Assembly (NCBI RefSeq): GCF_963678635.1
Contig: NC_087067.1
Span: 26,047,547 to 26,111,546, forward strand
From: Symsagittifera roscoffensis
Taxonomy: Eukaryota > Xenacoelomorpha > Acoela > Convolutidae
DNA: 64,000 nt
Reading direction: 5' to 3'
This document shows positions 1 to 11,482 of this stretch, one piece after another (the first letter of the stretch is position 1; each line of letters opens with the position of its first letter). The position numbers and the translations under genes are program-made. The notes beneath the pieces were generated by a model. The model made no database searches. It was not told where the DNA came from and saw only the letters and a program-made list of their open reading frames with translations.

Positions 1-1
1 A

Positions 2-694
2 CTACCACAAGAATTAAGTAGAATACGAAATATTAGTCAAAACCAAAATACAGTTGAAATAAATCGACAAATTATACATCCACGACGAAATAGAAATTTT
101 CAAACGCCCCGAGTTCATTTTGATATACCCCAATCCCCATCACCAAGTACTCCGGAAAACCCAATTAGCATATTACCGGAAACCCCTATACTTCATTCAC
201 AACGTAGCACCTCAAGTCTACCCTCAGATTACTTAGGTTCAACACCAACATCTGAACAAATACGTGAAAATCCCTTTAACCCCCCAAACCAAACATCACG
301 ACTACCATATTGGACAACACAATCAATCACACAAGGTGAACTAAATTTAATAAATGATCCAATAGATATTTCTACAGATACAACAACAACATCATCACTA
401 CCAGAAACATTATCACTACCATCAACACCATCAATAAGCCAGATTTCACCGACGCCTTTCCCTTTAAATTTCCCAAATAACCTCGACGCTAGATATCGAG
501 AACAATCATCAACAAATATCCCTTTAAGATTAGACTGGAACACATTCACAGCACCCCCACCATTATTTGGACAACAACCAGAAAGTAACCGACTCCACAA
601 CTGGGCACTTAATAGATTACAATATAGACAAGATATCCACGAAGACATTCGTGACCATAACATCCAAATACTCCAACAAAATGTCTACAATTAA
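2..694 (+). CDS. Pro/Ser/Thr/Gln-rich frame, probably the C-terminal tail of Pol (partial)
   Basis: A 230-codon frame is open from the window edge to a TAA at 692-694 and contains no ATG, so it is the tail of a longer protein starting outside the window. It is dominated by Ser, Thr, Pro, Asn and Gln, with a basic patch near its start (HPRRNRN) and a more ordered, helix-prone end (about residues 190-230). It sits immediately before the env frame and overlaps its open region by about 30 nt in another frame. In element 1 the equivalent position is the low-complexity tail of Pol after integrase, which also has a basic patch, so the same identity is likely here. There is no enzymatic motif. It could instead be a separate accessory protein. 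Confidence 0.5.
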   Translation, partial: LPQELSRIRNISQNQNTVEINRQIIHPRRNRNFQTPRVHFDIPQSPSPSTPENPISILPETPILHSQRSTSSLPSDYLGSTPTSEQIRENPFNPPNQTSRLPYWTTQSITQGELNLINDPIDISTDTTTTSSLPETLSLPSTPSISQISPTPFPLNFPNNLDARYREQSSTNIPLRLDWNTFTAPPPLFGQQPESNRLHNWALNRLQYRQDIHEDIRDHNIQILQQNVYN

Positions 695-3111
695 AATTTG
701 AAATCACGGTTAAACTAAACAACATTGCTCAACATCCTTACCCATTAAACCCACCAAATATAACAGCTCAATCGCTACCACCACCATTTATAACAACTGA
801 AGTAATATATAAATACGACAGATATACCAAAAAGACAATTGGTTACAGAACATTTTATAACCCGTACTCAGGATTATCATATGATTGTAAAAACGAGCTA
901 CTCAGACTAAACATCACAAGAAATAAAAACACCGACAGGAAAATAGTATATTTTCAAGTCTTTGCCGATTCTGTACATCAAGCAGAACTTGAAAGATATC
1001 AAGGACATATAAAACTAGATGAAAAGTACCCATATAACGGCGCACACGGACGATTAACCTATGACATGCACGATAAACACTGGATACCACACATTGGTAT
1101 AAATGACCCATCAAACTGCAAAGCAGACACAAAAAATAAAGGATACCAAGAAATAATGTTTTTCGATTGGAAAATACAACACGAAAAAATACAACTCACA
1201 CGCGATTTATCAGACAACACAATGATCTATCAAGGAATTAGATTACCTTGTAAAAACGATCAAGGCTATTGTGACCCTACAACACGAACACAAGCAACAA
1301 TTGTTTGGTTCCCCGAAGACACATGTACAACATTTCAAGTAGCAAAAATACACGCTCGAATGATAAAATTTCATGAAAAATATTTTATACAATCAATTCC
1401 ATATGAACAAGTAAATCCATCACGAAAACAAGGTACTGATTTTCGAAACATCCATAATATAGAAAATAAATTTACACGTTTTCAAATATATCAAGAAACA
1501 GAAATCGCATGCAAATACAGAAATCCACTTCACAAAACACAATATTCTGAAATATTAGTTGAATGCGAAAAAGCTTTCGACATGACCACTGGAAAAATAA
1601 AAATTGACCCTTATGCCACAGGTCATCCTCTACACGAAGGAACATCATATATACCAGTTAACTTTCAAAAAAGTAATGGTCAACCTGGTGGACACCTAAA
1701 GCCACATGACACTAGAAGCACACGTTTACAAGAACTATCACTAATGAATAATTCTTATTTTGGTAATATCCACTATGATATCCACTTAGATATGAAGTTA
1801 GACTACACGATTAGTCGAATTTTTCAAGAAATGTCACTCTCCGAATTAGAAACACTTCATCAACTATGCGAATTAGAAAGGACACAAATCCTACAGTCAC
1901 TTGCACTAGCAGTATTAAAAATACCCGACGCAGGATATTTATTATCAGGAAACAGATCAAATTTTCTAGACTACGAAGGAAACATTCTATGGTTTCATAC
2001 TTGTACCAAAAAAAGATCACCACTATATGTTTTTGAAGATAAAAAATGCTATAAAAAAATCCCTATCTTTTATAAAAATAAAGTACATTTTGTTGACACA
2101 CTTTCAAGACGAACATATTTTTGGGATACCGCAGTCCCATGTGGATCAGAAAATAGCCACAATGTAGTACAATTGAACCCTGATGAAGATAAATATTATC
2201 TTCTCACCCCATACCCCACATTAATGCAATCACTCAAAAAATTTTCACCCGAAAGCATCAGAGCTATTGCTCGAAACCCAAATATCGATTTACAATCAAT
2301 TGGAATATATTCAAAATCCGATATCCAACATCACATTAGAACACAACAATTCCAGGAATTATTAACACAAATGGACATTATACAAAGACAATCAATTGAC
2401 CAAAACTTACGCAAACTTGCCAAAACCGCAGGATTTGCAGATATCTATACACAAGATTATAGCGGATATTTTAAAGACATTAAAGAGTATATATATCTGA
2501 ACGGTGAAAAATAGAGACCACAAGATATTTCACCTATAAATGTTTTTAGCTTTGTTACACTAAAAAATGAAATTCTCGATTTTCTAGGATGGCCCTATTA
2601 CATCTTAGAAAAATTAACTATCTTATACGCAATGTTTAACTTTATAGGATTTCTGTTTTCACTTTTAAAAGGAATCTATAATACATGCGCTATACACACA
2701 CAAGTAAATAGACAAGCAAGTGTAGCACGCATACTATTTGCAGGATTCTTTGGAATTTTTTCATCATCAAAAAACAAAATTCTTCTAGACGCACAAATAA
2801 AAGAATATAACACAAAAATAGCGACAAGACAGAACACGTATGACGAAGAACATAATAATATAGAAGTAACGCCTACAGCACCACAGCTACCACCCCTACC
2901 ACATAACCATCCATTATCCTTAGTCCCACGAAATTTCCGAAACCTAGCAATAACACATAACCCAAATATTAGACCAAACATATCGCAAAGTCCCATACAA
3001 CATATAATGACACATCATTCACAAGATGATAATACATATGCACAAATTATCAAACAACCCCATACCACCGCTTTTCAGTCTCAAAACAAGAATTTTTTTA
3101 GCCCACGATGA
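661..3111 (+). pseudogene. env: Envelope-like glycoprotein of element 0, one premature stop
   Basis: One frame runs from just after a TAA at 658-660 to the TGA at 3109-3111 (about 816 codons), interrupted only by a TAG at 2512-2514. The first ATG is at 1066, but clearly env-like residues precede it, so the true start may be spliced from upstream, as is known for Gypsy env; a short ATG frame at 681 does not continue. Visible features are a Cys-containing ectodomain (for example WFPEDTCTTFQ), a conserved block around 1860-2120 with LCELERTQILQ, LLSGNRSNF and KKIPIFYKNKVHFVD, a hydrophobic membrane segment near 2632-2680 (FNFIGFLFSLLKGIY), and a Pro-rich cytoplasmic tail. The central block matches the env of element 1. 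From memory it resembles the class III, gB-like glycoproteins of Jingchuvirales (chuviruses) that some arthropod retroelements have acquired; this has not been checked by search. The likely role is membrane fusion of an enveloped particle. Confidence 0.72.
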
Positions 3112-4909
3112 GCCGACAACTTGGATCCCTACACCGCTCAAATTCCCATCCAACCAAGCTCAACACTCCAATTACAATAATTCCACTTTTTGCTTTCCCG
3201 CCACCCGATTTTCCAACTAGTAATATAACATCAAGCATGAATTCAGACACTAATTCAGATATTTCAGTTTTATATTCCATTTCACAACTCAATAACCCTA
3301 TTATAGAAACCCCTGACGAATTTGCAGACTCCGAACCATCTCCATCCAATAATTTTCAAACCAACTCCTCAGTTTTTTCAAAACCCCCTTTTCAACCAAT
3401 CCCACCTAATAACCCACTCCCGTCCGTTTCTACCCCCTCTTACGCTTCACAAGTAACTCCAACCTATTCTCCATTTCATTCCGACCGATCATCTAATTCT
3501 CCCGATACTCCTCAAATCTCCCAAGAACTTGATAATTTTATCACCCTACAACAATAGCTAATACACCCTAACACCCTCACTATAAATCAGATTTCCTCCA
3601 CAATAGAATCCTCAAACCCACCTACTCCTACACCCTCCTCAGCTTATACTGCATCATTAGCACAATCATCCACATCCACCGGATCATTAAATAGCACTAG
3701 CCGAGCTTATCGCACTTTTAAAAGAAAATTCCCAAACCATCCATTCCCGACCAAACCAGGAACAGCCCGCAAATATATTAATCATCCACACCAAACTAAC
3801 ACGAAAGATTTTCTAGCAATCACCTTACCTTCATTTCCACAATATACTATAAACACACCTAACGACACTAACGACACACGTAGTTTTGTAGATGAACATG
3901 TTTTAATGCCTACACTTCATTGGACAACATATTATCATTTTACTAATCCCCTTTGCCTACCACTATCTAATACTCATAGCGATATAGAGAAGAATAAAGA
4001 TATGCTATATAGACTCACCTAACACCTAGACAATTTACTTACATAGGATATAAGAAATCTCTAAAAACATTCACTGCACCCCGAGCTAACGAATTTACAC
4101 TAGAATATTACGACCATAATATCATCCGAACTAATCAAGACCAATTTTTAGATGACGACCGCTTCGCTAACCCACAACTAACAGAAAAATTCTTCATCAA
4201 AACATCATATGTATTCACACTCAATATTTTTGATAGAAAATGTGATCACATCCTTTCTGAAGCACTAACTGATATGCAAGCTTACGAAAGTTTTAAAGAA
4301 AATTTTCAATTATTTTCACTAACTTTTCACTTCCTTGCACCACATGAACGCGATTTGCACTGTTCACATGACATTATGTTACGCACTAAACAAACTCACA
4401 CATATACATACTATCGCTTCATACAAAATCATTTTGATCTACATACTCCATCAAGACAACCACACCATCGTTTTCAGTTTCATAACTCTAAGTACACTTC
4501 GCCATTTTTTCTCAACTTCACCTATTACATCAAAGATACTAACCTCCACGGCATCCTCCGCAATTATGACCCAATAACACAAATGTATATATTTTGTCCC
4601 ATCACGAAGACCTTTAATGCTGAAGAATCCAGACCCTTCCTTATCCCACATGAATTTATCCAACCTATAGAAATCCCTATATTAGAATTCATTCACAATA
4701 CTAAATATAATCACAAATAATATAATCTCATTCAAAACACACCTTATGAGTTTGCAGTCGGCACCGAAGAACTGAAAACTATTAAAGCACTTTAATTGCT
4801 TTGGCCACTGCTTCAAACTAAAAACATCATTCGCATACTAGCAAAATTACTAACAAATTCAGACATGATAAAGAACATTTTCCCCCACGGTTTTTTCCCA
4901 GACGACTAA
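3108..4909 (+). pseudogene. Long frame of unknown function downstream of env (ORF X)
   Basis: The ATG at 3108 overlaps the env stop codon (ATGA), which suggests termination-reinitiation or a coupled start. The frame runs about 600 codons to a TAA at 4907-4909. It is broken by an in-frame TAG at 3555-3557, a frame change near 4022 and two TAA codons at 4718-4720 and about 4793. The first roughly 200 residues are rich in Ser, Pro, Thr and Asn. The rest has normal, globular-looking composition with many Tyr, His and Phe residues (for example ILRNYDPITQMYIFC and RPFLIPHEFIQPIEIP). I see no signal peptide, membrane segment, zinc finger or enzyme motif that I recognise. Codon use and A/C richness match the env frame, so it belongs to the element. 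I do not recognise the protein family; LTR elements normally end their coding part with env. Confidence 0.6.
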
Positions 4910-4912
4910 CAG

Positions 4913-4990
4913 GTAAGTATACTTTACAAATATTCTTAACTAATTAATTTAAAATGATTACTAACCATTCTTTACTCATGTTTCTTTTAG
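4913..4990 (+). other. Probable 78-bp intron in the 3' region of element 0
   Basis: A consensus donor (CAG then GTAAGTAT) follows the stop of ORF X by 3 nt. The acceptor is TTTCTTTTAG at 4981-4990, preceded by a branch-point-like ACTAAC. Length and signals fit a small spliceosomal intron. Its position directly after a stop codon places it in the 3' untranslated region of a full-length transcript, or as a junction used by a subgenomic RNA. Confidence 0.6.
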
Positions 4991-6002
4991 ATTTTTAGTC
5001 TTCACACCACGATCATCTGCAAAAAACAGAAAAGAAAAATAAAAAATAAAACTTGTTAAAATTCTTCTGATTTTCATTAATATTTTGCACAAGATAATAT
5101 AATAAAATTCATACCAATATAGTAAATTAATTTACAAATTGTTTCCCCAAAAGCAGTAAATTTAATTACGATGAAAATTTATAACTTTAACTTTCCCCCA
5201 AAATTAGCAGTAAAATTAAAATTCTATGTAATAAATTGATAAAATGAAAATGCAGTACTAACCTTTTGATATTTTCATTTACTCGCACAAGAATTCTATC
5301 CAAACTCGCACAGCTCGCCCACGAAGAATTGTTTATATAGTTTCAGTTTCAAGTTTTCACACTCAACAACTCTAACACACGATAACAAGTTTCAAACTTT
5401 CCTTTAACCCGGTTGGAAAGGAATTATATACTAAACCAAACTAACCAACGCAGCTTACTAAACACCACAAATCATAAAATAACAGCATGACTAAGAAAAG
5501 AAAAACAACGGTACCCAAACCGGATTAACCCAGTTTAAAACTGGATAATTTATTCTTTTGAAGACTATTATAAAGTCTAAGAAAGAAATAATAAAACACA
5601 AAAAAGTCGAAAGACAAACCCATAACAAAAACAATATGATTTTTGAAACAAGGACACAACCAAAAGAACATAAGAAAGACCAACATAAACCCAACATGAA
5701 AAGTTATCACATAACAGGACCTCTCAAAGAAACCGCACGAAATCATACTCCCACTCCTGGCCTAACCCACCAGAGAGGACGTCCTGAGCATGCTCTATAG
5801 CCGGCCTAACCCACCGCGCTACATCCACGCTTTGTGACCACACTTCTATTTTTAATAAGAGGTACTCAAGGGTGAGTAATTCTTCAAAATAATCGAACTA
5901 AAACAAAATGCTTTTGTGAAAACAACTAACTAAAATCATAATTAAAAAACTGAACTAATAAAAATGTAAATCATACTTTGCAGTATATAGATCATCACAT
6001 AA
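4991..6002 (+). other. Non-coding 3' region of element 0 with a possible second intron
   Basis: No convincing coding frame is seen. There are polyadenylation-like AATAAA variants near 5027-5055, a TATATAG near 5334, and the short motif CCCGGTTGGAAAGG near 5408 that recurs after env in element 1. A possible intron runs 5872-5983 (GTGAGTAAT donor, TACTTTGCAG acceptor), giving a leader to the short frame starting at 6030. The motif GGCCTAACCCACC occurs twice near 5760 and 5803. Confidence 0.35.
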
Positions 6003-6527
6003 CAACAAAGACGAACATCCAAAGACAAAATGACTCCACTACACTCGAACAAGAATGGCCAACCACAACCAATATGCCGTCCACAATCACAACTAAAAGG
6101 ATTTAGAGTACAACTTGACTTCGCAGAAAAGGACTTCATTGAATTAGACCAATGACCACCACGATGTTCAAGTATACGTACAGATCCGAGTTACAAGGCA
6201 TCCCCTCCACGCACAATCTCCACGCCATTCCCAGACGAGGTTGAACACAAAACAAGTTCTCTACATAATACAGAAAAACCCGTCATAGCAAACCATTTTG
6301 AAATCAGATTGATTTCGTTGGGAAACACAGTCGTTGTCACAAGAAGACACAACGATTGATGTCCCCAACTCCAGCGTTCTGGAAATTCTCTCACAAGAGA
6401 AACCGGACAAGAATACGATGTTCGACAAATACCAACGTTCATCATCCATCCTTTGAATTGCAGAAAGATAGTTCTAAAAAACTCTGTAAAACCCGGATGG
6501 GTGGAACCTGATCTAAACTATATTTTA
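6003..6527 (+). pseudogene. Possible short frame overlapping the 3' LTR, two in-frame TGA codons
   Basis: One frame opens at 6003, has an ATG at 6030 and can be read to a TGA near 6525 inside the LTR, broken only by TGA at 6153-6155 and about 6357. The A/C-rich composition resembles the coding part of the element. Segments such as GFRVQLDFAEKDFIELDQ look protein-like but match nothing I know. Both interruptions being TGA may be chance. It could equally be non-coding leader or LTR-proximal sequence. Confidence 0.22.
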
Positions 6528-6876
6528 TGATTGGATAAATTAGATATCTTACCACTGTAAAGTACTTACTATTAACCAATCATGATCCATCTAACTAACA
6601 ACCCACTTATTTGTAAGTGCTGAAATTACTTAGAAATTAGTTGTCTCTCCAAGAGAACTTCAGCAGCCGCAATAAACCAGTATACTCTAGATCTATTGAG
6701 CCTAGCAGAGACTAGTTAAACACCCTGAGACTAGAAAGTATAAGAGTAAGATTAGGATCGGTATTAGACTAAGAAGTTGCACGAATCTATCCGGCCGAAA
6801 ATAAGATAGCGTGACGAGCAGACGGTGTACCCTATCCGAAATTACTCTATGAGTTAACCACATCGGTTATAACTCA
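6502..6876 (+). repeat. 3' LTR of element 0 (375 bp)
   Basis: It starts TGGAACCTGATC and ends AACTCA (TG...CA). The boundaries were set by the reverse-complement copy at 48451-48827, which shares long blocks such as AAAATAAGATAGCGTGACG and CGGTGTACCCTATCCG. A purine-rich stretch (GGATGGG) precedes it and would serve as the polypurine tract. The 5' LTR is outside the window, so the target duplication cannot be tested. Confidence 0.8.
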
Positions 6877-9639
6877 CTCGCAGCGTAACAGAACTTATGT
6901 GTATTGTTTCTGTTGTCAGGTTAGGCAAAAAATTAGTTTTTACAACACTAACAGTATAGTTGCAATTAGCAAAGTAATTTAGTTCCTATTGTAACCAAAA
7001 TTTTAATGAAAGTTTAATTAATCATTATCAATCTTATTTTATATCCTTTGTTAAAATTCGAATCGAAGTCTCTGAAAAAAAAGTACGAGAGGTCAGTCAA
7101 CTGTTGAAAATACATGAAATGATCGCAACAAAAATGCTGAAAAATCTATGCAATATTTGGAAAAATTTTGATAAATCCCTTTTTCAGTTTTGAGCCAGGA
7201 ACTTCGAAGATTGAAACAATAAAAGGAGCGGAAAAGGCGAAAACTCCATTTTTTTGCTGAAGTCAAGAAAAATTTCTAGTGGAATGATTTCCAATGTTTC
7301 TGCGGGTTGTACGATTTGGACAAACACATGGACGAGTAGCGTGAAGGTATTAGAGAAGCTTTTTTGATTCATAGCATAACAAATAACATAACTGTTGTCA
7401 AATCCTATCAACTATCGTCCCCACGGTATCTTAACGAATTGCCTACCGCCGCTACTGAGAGCTAACTATTTCTTTTTACTTATTCAGCCAAAGTTTCTAA
7501 TTTTGCGATTAAATTAGTTTGAAACGTTTGATGTTGACATGCTGATACAAAAAGTAGTTTTGTTGAAAGCTCATCTTCTTACAGCGAAAAAAAATGTCGT
7601 CTATCAGAGAAACCATTTTCTGAAACTTTCTGAAGTTTCTGTTATTTGCGGAGACTCTATGAAAAGTTGTCTATGTGCCATAACTAGCAAAAAAGTGTCT
7701 CCTGCCCGAGAAAAACTCAGAATGCACAAAATGTCAACATTAAAATAACAATTTCAGCAAAACGTCAAAAGTTCAAACATGACGTATTTTCCGAAATTTC
7801 AATAAGTAACAACATCAAAAAGAGTGAAGACGACCGCCTTGCGCTTTCTAATATAAGTCAACTTTAATCAAAGGCTTTGCTGAATGAAAAAAAAAACGAG
7901 AGAGAAAATTACCTAGGAACGGTAATGAGAAAACAAACAAATTAACAATAATGTATGTTAACCTTAAAGATGAATTCTAATGAAAAAAAAGTACTAGCAG
8001 AGACTAAATGATAAAACTTTTCCTCAGGGAAGTTTAAAACGAAACAGAAACATGGGTTGCAGCAAGTTCATAAGCTCAACCAATAAGAATTTTCTCTTTT
8101 ACGTCAAACAATTTTCAATACCGTTTATGAAAAAAGCTTTATCATTACCAAATCAATAATTAGCAAAATAGTCTGCTCAAAAAACTTTAATCAATTAGAC
8201 ATGTTGTAACTGCTTTCACCAAGTCTCGGTTGAGCTCACAAAACATATGTAAAAATTGCGTGATTTAAGAAAGATGCGTTAAAGACTTTAAAGTCGAAGC
8301 AAAAAGCAGGCAGCATTTTTAATTCTCAAATTATCAAATTTATGAGTTTTTGCTTAGATGATGTAAATATTGTGTATGACTTCGGCTGTGTCATATTGAT
8401 TTCATCATGACTTTAAAATCCAAACCAAAATTGAATATCAAGATTTCTATAAAATTGTTAAAAGATTTTGAAATTGTTGCTTACTTGATGAGAGAATTTT
8501 GAAAGTTTGTACAAATATATAATTTTTATACAACTTCGATTTGCACAATTATCCGGGCAGCACGAACTGTTTCTATGAATTCCCCCAAACTGATTTGATT
8601 TTTTAAAGCTCTTTTTTGAACTCAAGCCCGTTTTTTCAGCCAATTTTTTTATCTTATTGCAGCCAATTTTGAAATAGACTCGGTCAAATTATGGCAAATT
8701 TGAAGCTAGCGGTCACGTGAGAGCTCGTCCTCGTAAACTACCATTGCCAAGGCATTGATCGAATACAATATGCTAAGTGTATCTTAAGTAAGATTTTGCC
8801 TCTGGTCAATTTTTATCCTACGTAACCACCTGACTACGTCTCATCCATTGAATTGGTTTAGTTTAACTCGAAAGATGAAATTGAATTTACTCTTGTTCTG
8901 TATTTCGAGGAGACGAAGATCTGCTAAGCAACCTTCCGCTATTTTCAAAAGATGGTGAGAGGCAGGTTATATGTAGATTACATCAGAAAATTTGTGGCAA
9001 TTCAGAATGCAGCAAATTGAGAACTTTTGTTACAAACCACTTTTTTTACAGGGGCGGAGTTTTGACTGCCCATCAACTAATATGGAATAGTTTTGGCAAT
9101 AAAAAGCCAGAAATTTTTTAGAAAATTTGAATTGAGTTGAATATTTAAGCCCGGTTGCCATAATTGCAAAAAACGTACACTTTCAAACTACGATTTTAAT
9201 TTAAACTTAAAAACTTAAAACAAAACATTTTGAATACGCACTGAATCAGGTGTTAGTTGTTGTTAATGTCTGTACTTTTAAAAATTTTTTTGAGCGGATA
9301 TAGATCGATTGTTTTCGCTAACTGATAAAGAAATTATTGAAGGAGGAAAATTAGGTCAGCTCTTCACAATTTCGGGTTGTCAGAAAAGGTGTTCACGAGT
9401 TAACCAAAATGATTAGCCGCAGTCATTGAGAGGACTGCGATTTTATTTTACAAGATTTTCAAAACAGAATAAAGTAAAAACTAATTATTCAAATGGTCGG
9501 TTTACGGTGTTTTTCTTAGAAAGTTTGATAGCAGCATGCAAAGATGTCAATTAAAATAGCAATTTGATTTTCATACAAACACTTTTCTTGAGCAGTATAA
9601 CACTCGTCCTGGATTAGAATTCAGCATGTCAACCGTTTT
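6877..9639. other. No gene seen
   Basis: AT-rich sequence with frequent stops in all frames. The short open frames here (for example around 7184-7411, 7539-7748 and 8458-8643) have no recognisable domains and look random. A few phrases such as TTGTAACCAAAATTTT recur in the array near 23410, so part may be decayed repeat. Confidence 0.6.
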
Positions 9640-10631
9640 TTACTACTCGGTTACTGAATTGGTTAAAGTTTCAAAAACAAGACACTCATTTCAAAGCTTA
9701 GGCATTCTTTGAGCGCTCACCAGTGAATGGAGAAAAAAAACAGATTTCGAGCTTTCTTTACTGCTGCGACTTTAGAAGAAAGTGACGGAGTGTTTCTGCT
9801 TGGGGTAAATTTTTTGGTTCTCCAGACAAATTTCGACTTTGTAGTTAGCAATTTTAAACGGAATTGTCAAATATCATTCAAAAGGCGCTGTGGTCTTGAG
9901 CCCGTATTTTAAAAAAATATTTTTTGTCTGCAATCGTTTTTCTTATTTTTTTTTTGGGGGTTTAAAGACTGCCAATTTGACCGATTTGGGACAACACACT
10001 GCGCGGCGATTTATTTTGTTCTATTAACGCGTAAGCTGCGAAGTAATCTGTTTTCTTAATTGTTGCAAATTGAATTGAGGAACGTCATGTACTATAACTA
10101 ACTTCTAACTATATATTTTATCTTTTATCTTTAAATGTATCTTGTTGAGCTTTATTTCCTTTGAAACTTTTCAATCTGTTGAAAATTTCATCCAAACATT
10201 TTTTTTTTCGAAACATATCCACATTTTTGAAAACTTCATCATTTTCTGGCCACTACATAAGCTTCTAGAGATAGTCGGAATTTTCAGGGCTTTACATTTT
10301 GTATTAGAATTGTTCAGATGGTACAATTTTTCTAAAACGTGACGATCATTTCAAAGCCCAGGCACTCCTTGAGTGTTCACCAGCAACTTGTGGAAAAACA
10401 ACTTTTTCGCTGTTTGCAAATCTTCCGACTTTTGAAGGAGATGACGAAATTCGTGCTCGGGTTGGGTTTTTCTCCTAAACGAATTGGACTTGTTACTAGC
10501 CAATTTTGACAGAAAATTTAAAAATTACCTGAAAAGTACTGTTGCCCTGAGCTCAAGTTCGACTTTTTCTTGTATATCTGTGATCATTTTTTCTAAAGTT
10601 ATGGGGCTTAAAGATCGCCAATTAGGCCAAT
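9640..10631 (+). repeat. Decayed tandem array, unit about 660 bp (left part)
   Basis: The phrase CATTTCAAAG followed by a shared GGCAYTC-TTGAG-TCACCAG pattern starts at 9687 and recurs exactly 660 nt later at 10347. Each unit also carries a stretch reading CCAATTT-GCC-GATTTGGGACAA and ATTAACGCGTAAGC. The units are strongly diverged. The second unit is cut at 10631 by element 1 and continues at 22009. No coding potential is evident. Confidence 0.65.
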
Positions 10632-11260
10632 TGTTCTGATTTCAAATAGAAACAGAAACATGAATTATTTTATTGAGCTCAAAAAGTGTGACGCCGCCGC
10701 CACCACAAAATAAATATGTTTTTATTTCCTTGCAAAAGGAAGGGAAACGCTATTTGAATAACTCGTATAACGTTTTAAGCATTGAGAATTGAAACGACTA
10801 ATCTCGTCCAATGCGAATAATAACGATTCCTACCGTAAAATACGAGCATACGAAACATTTTTCTCGAAAAATATGAATGTACGAATAGAGAATACGAAGT
10901 TAAGAAGTAACTTCTCATTTGATACGAAAAGTGGTACGATTTCCCATCTGAGTATAAATAGAAGCTCAAAACTACGGGAATTCATTCCCAACAATATCTC
11001 TTCTAACACCAACACCACTCTCTTCAACCACCCCAATCATTCTCTAAAATAATATCCATTCTCAGTAAAAATATCTCTAATCTCACCATTAAAATAGATA
11101 TTGAGTCAAAAGGCAACTTGCTATAAATCCATACTAACTTCTTTTCTTATAAAATATTTCTCAGCGAATTTTAGATTTACTTTCTAAGATAGAAAGTAGA
11201 AAGGACCCTTTATTCCTAGCAAGCGTTTTGTCCGACGTATATAGTTTTGCTAGCGTAATA
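10632..11260 (+). repeat. 5' LTR of element 1
   Basis: It matches 21386-22008 over its full length with scattered substitutions and small indels. It starts TGTTCTGATTTC and ends GCGTAATA, and includes an unusual GC-rich patch (GACGCCGCCGCCACCAC) near 10691 within otherwise AT-rich sequence. Confidence 0.9.
10953..10960 (+). promoter_or_regulatory. TATA box in the 5' LTR
   Basis: TATAAATA follows GATTTCCCATCTGAG and is conserved at 21700-21707 in the 3' LTR. Its location in the middle of the LTR fits a U3 promoter driving the genomic RNA. Confidence 0.6.
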
Positions 11261-11263
11261 AAT

Positions 11264-11280
11264 TGGTGCGACCAGTGAGG
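11264..11280 (+). other. Primer-binding site of element 1
   Basis: TGGTGCGACCAGTGAGG begins 3 nt after the LTR end. TGG followed by a stem-like sequence is expected for pairing with a tRNA 3' CCA end. The tRNA identity was not determined. Confidence 0.55.
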
Positions 11281-11482
11281 CTCACCTTCTAAAAGTTCAC
11301 TAAAATTGCTAAAGTCTCAAAAAGAGATAGAAGGAAAAAGTCCAATTCTCAAACTGGAGAATTTTTGAAATTTCTCTTACAAATAAAGAGAAGTAATAAA
11401 TTTCGAAATCGGAAACTTAAGTTTTCTAAGCAAATTTATAAACTTTCCTATCTTTCTTCTTAAGTTTTAAGCCAAATATAAT

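Larger units (their letters stand above)
1..6876 (+). mobile_element. Element 0: 3' part of an env-bearing LTR retrotransposon
   Basis: The 5' portion lies outside the window. What is visible, in order, is a low-complexity frame (2-694), an envelope-like frame (661-3111), a second long unknown frame (3108-4909), about 1.6 kb of mostly non-coding sequence with one or two short introns, and a 3' LTR (6502-6876). The LTR was defined by comparison with a minus-strand solo copy at 48451-48827 that has its own target duplication. The envelope is clearly homologous to that of element 1, but the LTRs of the two elements are unrelated, so they are different lineages. Coding parts are rich in A and C on the plus strand, unlike the T-rich surroundings. 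Protein frames carry a few stops and at least one frameshift, so this copy is probably inactive. Confidence 0.85.

Noticed and set aside
229..663. 144-codon minus-strand open frame
   Set aside because: It is the complement of the Pol-tail frame of element 0; composition follows from that A/C-rich strand and no motif is seen.
5558..5800. 80-codon plus-strand frame rich in Lys and His
   Set aside because: Low complexity, no motif, and located in the non-coding 3' region of element 0.
9727..9912. 61-codon frame beginning near 9727
   Set aside because: Part of the 660-bp tandem repeat; other units have stops in the same frame.
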